Origin: Bacteroidaceae bacterium
Lineage (GTDB): Bacteria; Bacteroidota; Bacteroidia; Bacteroidales; Bacteroidaceae
Length of the DNA stretch: 39,420 nt
Assembly (NCBI GenBank): GCA_024693505.1
Contig: JAILKU010000076.1
Span: forward strand, 1 to 39,420
Direction: 5' to 3'
Made by a program: the position numbers and the translations under genes
Notes under the pieces: model-generated
Database searches by the model: none
What the model was told of the DNA's origin: nothing
What the model saw: only the letters and a program-made list of their open reading frames with translations
Part shown: positions 33,854 through 39,420 of the stretch, piece after piece
Position numbering within the stretch: position 1 is the first letter of the stretch
Layout: each line of letters starts with the position of its first letter

Positions 33854-34687
33854 TCATTCTCCGGCACGCCCGGCGCTGAGTGCTTCCTTTACGCTTCCGG
33901 CCTCGAGTAGTCGCTGCTGAGCTTCCTCGTAGCTGATGCCCAGCGCCTCCTGCAGCATCCGCGTGCCGCGGTCCACCAGCTTGGCATTGGTCAGCTGCAT
34001 GTTCACCATCCGGTTACCCTGCACGCGTCCGAGGCGTATCATCAGGGTGGTGGAGATCATGTTCAGCACCATCTTCTGCGCCGTCCCGCTCTTCATGCGG
34101 CTTGAGCCGGTGACGAATTCAGGTCCTACGATGGTCTCGATGGGGAACTCGGCCTCCTCGGCCAGCGGCGTGTTGGGGTTGCTGGTGATGCAGCCCGTCA
34201 GCAGGCCGTGCTCCCGTGCCGCCTTGACGGCGCCGACGACGTAGGCCGTGGTGCCCGAGGCCGCGATGCCCAGCACGGTGTCGTCGGCGGTGGGGTGGTG
34301 GGGCTGCAGGTCGGTCCATCCCTGCGTGGCGATGTCCTCCGCGCGCTCCACGGCGTGCCGCAGGGCCTGGTCGCCGCCGGCGATGAGTCCGGTCACCCAC
34401 GTCTCGGGCACGCCGAAGGTCGGGGGAAGCTCGCTGGCGTCCAGCACGCCCAGCCGTCCGCTCGTTCCGGCGCCCAGGTAGAACAGCCTGCCGCCCCGTT
34501 GCATGCGCGGCTCGATGGCTTCCACCAGGGCCTGTATCTGCGGGATGGCTCTCCTGACCGCCTCGGCCACCCGATGGTCCTCTTCGTTGATGTGCCTGAG
34601 CAGTTCGCCGGTCGTCATACGCTCCAGATGGTCGAAATGGGAGGGCTGTTCGGTAATTTTCTTCTCGGTTTTCATTGTTGTTCCCAC
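33854..34687 (-). CDS. murQ: N-acetylmuramic acid 6-phosphate etherase (277 aa)
   Basis: MurQ removes the lactyl ether of MurNAc-6-phosphate to give GlcNAc-6-phosphate in peptidoglycan recycling. 'LFYLGAGTSGRLGVLDASELPPTFGVPE' and 'VLGIAASGTTAYVVGAVKAAREHG' are the SIS sugar-phosphate-binding parts. 'FVTGSSRMKSGTAQKMVLNMISTT' and 'NMQLTNAKLVDRGTRML' are conserved blocks. The ATG at 34675 (MKTEKKITEQ) may be the true start. It is slightly shorter than the E. coli enzyme at the C-terminus. It is divergent from the M18 peptidase; no MurNAc transporter or kinase is in the window. Confidence 0.93.
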   Translation of the reverse strand: MGTTMKTEKKITEQPSHFDHLERMTTGELLRHINEEDHRVAEAVRRAIPQIQALVEAIEPRMQRGGRLFYLGAGTSGRLGVLDASELPPTFGVPETWVTGLIAGGDQALRHAVERAEDIATQGWTDLQPHHPTADDTVLGIAASGTTAYVVGAVKAAREHGLLTGCITSNPNTPLAEEAEFPIETIVGPEFVTGSSRMKSGTAQKMVLNMISTTLMIRLGRVQGNRMVNMQLTNAKLVDRGTRMLQEALGISYEEAQQRLLEAGSVKEALSAGRAGE

Positions 34688-34704
34688 TTTTTTTTGTATT
34701 TTTG
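34674..34704 (+). promoter_or_regulatory. Likely promoter of the M18 aminopeptidase gene
   Basis: TATTTTTG (34697-34704) fits the -7 consensus, and ATTG 19 nt upstream (34674-34677) is a 3-of-4 match to TTTG. A TAATTTTG on the opposite strand (34726-34719) may serve murQ but has no -33 box. Confidence 0.5.
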
Positions 34705-34770
34705 CGGAAGATTTGATGCAAAATTACACTTTTTTAATGAAATAACCCCTAATATCCGACTTATTTTAAT

Positions 34771-36063
34771 ATGATAAAGCGACTTTTACGACTTTTAGAT
34801 GCCTCTCCGGTGAATTTCGTGGCTGTCCGGACCCTCGAGGATGAGCTTCAGAGGGCGGGTTTCGAGTGCCTCGATGCCTCAGAACCTCTTGGCGAGATGC
34901 CGGCGGGCCGCCAGTTCTACGTGAAGAAGAACGACTCCTCGCTCTACGCCTTCCGCATCGGGCGCCGACCGCTCTCCGAGGCCGGGTTCCACATCATCTG
35001 CGCCCACTGCGACTCCCCCACGTTCCGCATCAAGCCCAATGCCGAGATGACCGGCGAGGGCGGCATCGTGCGGCTGAATACCGAGGTCTATGGCGGACCC
35101 GTCCTGTCCACCTGGTTCGACCGCCCGCTCAGCGTGGCAGGGCGCGTCATCCTGCGGACGGACGACCCGATGCACCCGGAGACGCAGCTCATCCACATCC
35201 GCCGGCCCCTGATGCAGATCGCCAACCTGGCCATCCACTTCAACCGCCAGGTGAACGACGGCGTCAAGCTCAGCCGGCAGAAGGACATGCTGCCCCTGCT
35301 GGGCATCGTCAGCGGCGAGCTCGAGCGTGGACAGCTGCTCATGAACGCTATCTGCGAGAACCTGCAGGTACAGGCCGACCGTGTGCTCGACTTCGACCTC
35401 TACCTCTACGACGCCACCCCGGCCTGCACCTTCGGCGCCCACGACGAGTTCATCTCGAGCGGCCGGCTGGACGACCTCAGCATGGTCTTTGCCGGGATGG
35501 ACGCCCTCATTGCCGCCGGCGACGCGGTGCCCGAGACCACTCAGGCGCTGGCCGTCTTCGACAACGAGGAGACGGGCAGTCAGACGAAGCAGGGCGCCGG
35601 CAGCCCGTTCCTCTCCAGCCTGGTGCAGCGCATCGTCCTCACCCAGGGCGGTTCCCCCGAGGACTACTTCCGCGCCGTGGAGAAGGCCTTCATGATCTCC
35701 GCCGACAACGCGCACGCCTGGCACCCCAACTACAGCGAGAAGTACGACCCCACGAACCATCCTGTCCTTGGCGGCGGGCCCGTCATTAAGTTCAATGCGG
35801 CGCAGAAGTACGCCAGCGATGCCGCCAGCGCCGCCGTCTTCTCCGAGCTCTGCCGTCGGGCAGGCGTCCCCTGCCAGCGGTTCGTGAACCATAGCGACGT
35901 GGCGGGCGGCAGCACGCTGGGCAACATCCTGGCCTCCTCGCTGCCTATGCGCGGCGTCGATATGGGAAACCCCATCCTGGCCATGCACAGCGCCCGCGAG
36001 ACGGGAGCCGTCGCCGACCACGAATACTGCATCCGCGCCTTCACGCAGTTCTACCGCAGCTGA
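34771..36063 (+). CDS. M18 family aminopeptidase (430 aa)
   Basis: This is an aspartyl-aminopeptidase-like zinc enzyme trimming N-terminal acidic or other residues from peptides in the cytosol. Metal and catalytic segments are visible: 'IICAHCDSPTFRIKPN', 'TFGAHDEFISSGRLDDLSM', 'VFDNEETGSQTKQGAGS', 'FNAAQKYASDAASAAVF', 'VNHSDVAGGSTLGNILASSLPM' and 'AMHSARETGA'. The length is typical. No signal peptide is present. It is followed by a strong hairpin terminator before a block of decayed sequence. Confidence 0.93.
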   Translation: MIKRLLRLLDASPVNFVAVRTLEDELQRAGFECLDASEPLGEMPAGRQFYVKKNDSSLYAFRIGRRPLSEAGFHIICAHCDSPTFRIKPNAEMTGEGGIVRLNTEVYGGPVLSTWFDRPLSVAGRVILRTDDPMHPETQLIHIRRPLMQIANLAIHFNRQVNDGVKLSRQKDMLPLLGIVSGELERGQLLMNAICENLQVQADRVLDFDLYLYDATPACTFGAHDEFISSGRLDDLSMVFAGMDALIAAGDAVPETTQALAVFDNEETGSQTKQGAGSPFLSSLVQRIVLTQGGSPEDYFRAVEKAFMISADNAHAWHPNYSEKYDPTNHPVLGGGPVIKFNAAQKYASDAASAAVFSELCRRAGVPCQRFVNHSDVAGGSTLGNILASSLPMRGVDMGNPILAMHSARETGAVADHEYCIRAFTQFYRS

Positions 36064-36079
36064 TAAAGCTTAACCATTA

Positions 36080-36128
36080 AACCCAAACCGGTCATTAGCG
36101 CGTAACAGTCTAATGACCGATTTGGGTT
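36080..36128. terminator. Bidirectional terminator
   Basis: ACCCAAA-C-CGGTCATTAG (36081-36098) pairs with CTAATGACCG-A-TTTGGGT (36110-36127), with one internal mismatch and an 11-nt loop. It is flanked by A- and T-rich sequence and lies between the M18 gene and the convergent ATPase remnant. Confidence 0.85.
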
Positions 36129-36330
36129 AAAAATAGGACCGAAAATCAGATGCTGACCACGTCTGATCCCTCCAAATGAGGTCGGAATACTGAAATTCTG
36201 CGACGCTCATGTGAGCGCCAAGAGCGGGGAAAAATATCGGAACAAGGGGTTTTTGCATGTTTTTTGATGCTTTTGAGAGCAGATTTTGATACATTTTGGC
36301 CCTTTTTTGTGTTTCAGCATCTTGGGGCAA
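36127..36330 (-). pseudogene. Truncated homologue of the DUF3987-like ATPase (67 codons)
   Basis: Residues ~13-50 align with residues 30-68 of the intact ATPase at 6232: 'YQNLLSKASKNMQKPLVPIF' against 'CKLLLSQASRDMREALVPMA', then 'FPALGAHMSVAEFQYSD' against 'IPALAAHLSDVEFLYSD'. The match ends just before the Walker A region, the reading frame closes after a few unrelated residues, and a terminator follows. The primase and the rest of the ATPase are missing. The upstream inverted-repeat element is retained. Divergence from the intact gene shows it came from another family member, not a recent copy. Confidence 0.75.
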
Positions 36331-36392
36331 AGGACTTGCTAATGTCGTATCTCATTGATATTCTGCCTTTTAGATGAAAAAATACTGTGGCA

Positions 36393-36557
36393 GCGATTTC
36401 AGTTTCAGTTATTTCAGTTATTTTTTGAGGGGTACACAATTTCGCCTATCCTTATATAACTTCCTTATTATTAGATAGTTATATATGTATATATAGGGAT
36501 TTTGAAACATAATAGGGCCTCAAAAAACAACTGAAATACTGAAATAACTGAAATCGC
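36393..36557. repeat. Inverted-repeat, origin-like element (copy 2)
   Basis: Arms at 36393-36430 and 36518-36557 are near-perfect inverted repeats, each with three copies of TTTCAG or its complement CTGAAA. They begin GCGATTTCAGTT and end with TTTTTTGAGG (mirrored on the other side). The AT-rich core contains the perfect 9-bp palindrome arms TATATAACT/AGTTATATA. On the minus strand the core (TAACTATCTAATAATAAGG) resembles that of copy 1 (TAACTAATTGATAATAAG). It lies directly upstream of the ATPase remnant, as in the intact cassette. Confidence 0.8.
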
Positions 36558-36562
36558 CCATT

Positions 36563-36770
36563 CCCGAAATTAGATTTTTCCTACCAGGCCCGTAATTGGA
36601 TTTTTCCTACCAGGCCTGTAATTGGATTTTTCCTACCAGGCCCGTAATTGGGTTTTTCCTACCATTCCCGAAATTAGATTTTTCCTACCAGGCCCGTAAT
36701 TGGATTTTTCCTACCAGGCCTGTAATTGGGTTTTTCCTACCAGGCCCGTATTTGGATTTTTCCTACCAGG
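36563..36770. repeat. 26-bp tandem repeat, 8 units
   Basis: Eight units of exactly 26 bp (plus strand TTTTTCCTACCAGGCCCGTA around a unit joint). Units 1-4 and 5-8 form a second-order 104-bp duplication. On the minus strand the array starts from CTGGTAGGA of the small-gene remnant, so it appears to have grown from the end of that gene. It has no spacer variability, so it is not a CRISPR array. Confidence 0.93.
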
Positions 36771-36840
36771 CCCGTGAGCGCCTCGCGGATCTCGTTGCAC
36801 ACTGCCAGGGCAAAGCCGTCCAGCAGGTTCTCATTGTATG
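36761..36840 (-). pseudogene. Remnant of the first cassette gene (C-terminal helix)
   Basis: On the minus strand 36821-36761 matches 5939-5999 with 2 mismatches in 61 nt and encodes 'GFALAVCNEIREALTGLVG', then runs into the tandem repeat and stops (TAG). Upstream, the frame reads 'GVLKPPYNENLLD' and closes at a TAG. Upstream sequence does not match the intact gene, so it is a recombination fragment. Confidence 0.8.
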
Positions 36841-36874
36841 GTGGCTTGAGAACGCCCTACGGGGCAAAAAGCTC

Positions 36875-36994
36875 TTAGTCCAGGGCACGCCATGGGTAGA
36901 AGACGGGGGCAATTTTTTCCCAGGGCAAAAACTTCTGCGTGTCGCCCGCATTTCCGGTCAGGGACATCGGCCATTGCTCCAACGTAAACCAGTT
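36875..36994 (-). pseudogene. Possible C-terminal remnant of an unidentified protein
   Basis: The minus strand reads 'NWFTLEQWPMSLTGNAG', then 'DTQKFLPWEKIAPVFYPWRALD' and a TAA stop. The Trp/Pro-rich content looks like real protein, but no start, family or upstream domain is present. It may be a decayed gene end. Confidence 0.3.
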
Positions 36995-37191
36995 TTTACA
37001 GTTCGGGAGTCTACACGTGCGCCCTCCCGGCCTTGCAAGGCGTTGTGGCGGAGTGCCAAGCCGATGACACGGCCTTCAAGCGCTTTTCGGGCAAAGACTT
37101 CGCCCCGGACGAACAGCCCACCATTTGCCCCTCTCCGAAAGGAGGGGAGAAGAGCTGCCAAGGCGCCTTGAACATCTGGGGCCATGAATAG
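36988..37191 (+). pseudogene. Possible remnant of an unidentified gene on the plus strand
   Basis: A 67-codon open stretch without a start codon contains 'VYTCALPALQGVVAECQADD', then 'TAFKRFSGKDFAPDEQP', and ends at a TAG within the terminator. It looks protein-like but matches nothing recognised. G/C-rich palindromes (37127-37147) interrupt it. Confidence 0.2.
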
Positions 37192-37224
37192 AAAAAAGCG
37201 AGGTTTTGCCTCGCTTTTTTCTAT
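37188..37224. terminator. Strong bidirectional terminator
   Basis: ATAGAAAAAAGCGAG (37188 onward) pairs with CTCGCTTTTTTCTAT (to 37224), a 15-bp stem around GTTTTGC with A and T runs on both sides. It is downstream of the minus-strand monooxygenase-like gene. Confidence 0.9.
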
Positions 37225-37225
37225 T

Positions 37226-37262
37226 CCTTCTCCCCTCCTCACGGGAGGGGCCGGGGGTGGGT
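37226..37262. repeat. G/C-rich palindromic repeat
   Basis: CTCCCCTCCTCACGGGAGGGG followed by GGGGGTGGG (shortened description: CCCCTCC, loop, GGGAGGGG). It is related to the elements at 12873-12950 and inside the primase gene at 8320-8350. Confidence 0.55.
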
Positions 37263-37266
37263 CTTC

Positions 37267-37545
37267 TTATTCCTTCACCATCTGCTCAATCTTCATCTCG
37301 CCGCACTCCAGTATGATGCCCACGTACTCCTTGAACTCGGGAGTCGCGCTGTGGGCATCGAGCGCTGCCTGGTCGGCCCACGTCTCGATGAAGGTGAATA
37401 CATCGGGGCGCGTGGCGCTCTCGAACACGTCATAGGAAACCATGCCAGCGTGGCTCTGCGTCTTGGCAACCAGGGCGATGGCTGCCTCCAGGGCGCGGTC
37501 GTACTGACCCTCTTTCGCTTGGAAAAAACAATTCAGTCTAATCAT
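37267..37545 (-). CDS. Antibiotic biosynthesis monooxygenase (ABM) family protein, YgiN-like (92 aa)
   Basis: A short dimeric ferredoxin-like fold. The start 'MIRLNCFFQAKEGQYDRALEAAIALVAKTQSHAGMVSYDVFE' and the segment 'VFTFIETWADQAALDAHSATPEFKEYV' fit the PF03992 ABM domain (pattern 'E.W.....L..H..S..F'). Members act as small monooxygenases, quinol oxygenases or heme-degrading proteins; the substrate here is unknown. A single gene, divergent from the GH2 gene, ending at a strong terminator. Confidence 0.85.
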   Translation of the reverse strand: MIRLNCFFQAKEGQYDRALEAAIALVAKTQSHAGMVSYDVFESATRPDVFTFIETWADQAALDAHSATPEFKEYVGIILECGEMKIEQMVKE

Positions 37546-37566
37546 AATAATTCAGTTAATTTTTAG

Positions 37567-39420
<1,854 letters not shown>

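Noticed and set aside
36563..36770. Possible CRISPR array
   Set aside because: The units are contiguous 26-mers without unique spacers, and no cas genes are present.
36596..37171. A 191-codon plus-strand frame starting in the 26-bp array
   Set aside because: The first part cycles through three phases of the repeat and the rest crosses several gene remnants; it is not a gene.

Overview
The window looks like a chromosomal segment of a gut or rumen member of the Bacteroidales, most likely Prevotella or a close relative. Three things point there. Several genes are preceded by the Bacteroidetes sigma-ABfr promoter (TTTG, about 19-20 nt, TAnnTTTG). The housekeeping proteins are of Bacteroidales type. 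The xylanase-feruloyl esterase fusion matches the architecture known from Prevotella ruminicola. Both window edges cut genes: a giant surface protein on the left and a GH2 glycosidase on the right. Assignments come from reading the sequence alone.

Layout. 1-5117 (-): 5' part of a repeat-rich secreted surface protein with ten InlB/Listeria-Bacteroides repeats. 5.1-5.6 kb: a spacer packed with TTTACGG/CCGTAAA hairpins. 5.6-8.7 kb (+): a compact cassette of an unknown small protein, an inverted-repeat element, a DUF3987-like ATPase, a CHC2/TOPRIM primase and a small HTH protein, ending in a 24-unit heptad array. 8.9-17.5 kb (-): a sugar cluster of GH127-type glycosidase, aldo-keto reductase, amidohydrolase (lactonase type), Zn-alcohol dehydrogenase, GH29 fucosidase and a Tat-type metallophosphoesterase; it reads as release and non-phosphorylating oxidation of L-fucose or a similar sugar. 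17.5-20.2 kb (-): valS. 20.4-21.2 kb (+): mazG. 21.4-22.8 kb (-): ECF sigma factor, membrane anti-sigma-like protein and a small Spy-like periplasmic protein. 22.8-24.7 kb (-): L,D-transpeptidase and a small sorting-domain-like protein. 24.8-27.6 kb (-): rnz and rpsA. 27.8-28.8 kb (+): pfkA. 28.9-29.5 kb (+): tRNA-Val, Arg, Tyr, Gly and Asp, with a tRNA-Gly remnant. 29.7-33.7 kb (-): xylanase-feruloyl esterase, msrA and two tandem deoxynucleoside kinases. 33.9-34.7 kb (-): murQ. 34.8-36.1 kb (+): M18 aminopeptidase. 36.1-37.2 kb: a graveyard of gene fragments and repeats. 37.3-37.5 kb (-): a small monooxygenase-like protein. 37.7 kb to the end (+): a GH2 beta-galactosidase-type enzyme with an N-terminal ricin-like lectin domain.

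The main discovery is that the primase/ATPase cassette exists twice. The graveyard at 36.1-36.8 kb holds, in the same order and on the opposite strand, a fragment of the small unknown gene (2 mismatches in 61 nt), a second copy of the inverted-repeat element and the first ~50 codons of an ATPase homologue. The element consists of oppositely oriented arrays of short repeats around an AT-rich core. It is conserved in layout while its arm sequence differs, as expected of an origin-like or protein-binding site co-evolving with its own ATPase/primase.

The second theme is repeats. Five spacers carry private tandem arrays with 20, 22 or 26-bp units, six places carry 7-bp (heptad) arrays, and two dispersed repeat families recur. 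One dispersed repeat sits in frame inside the primase TOPRIM domain.
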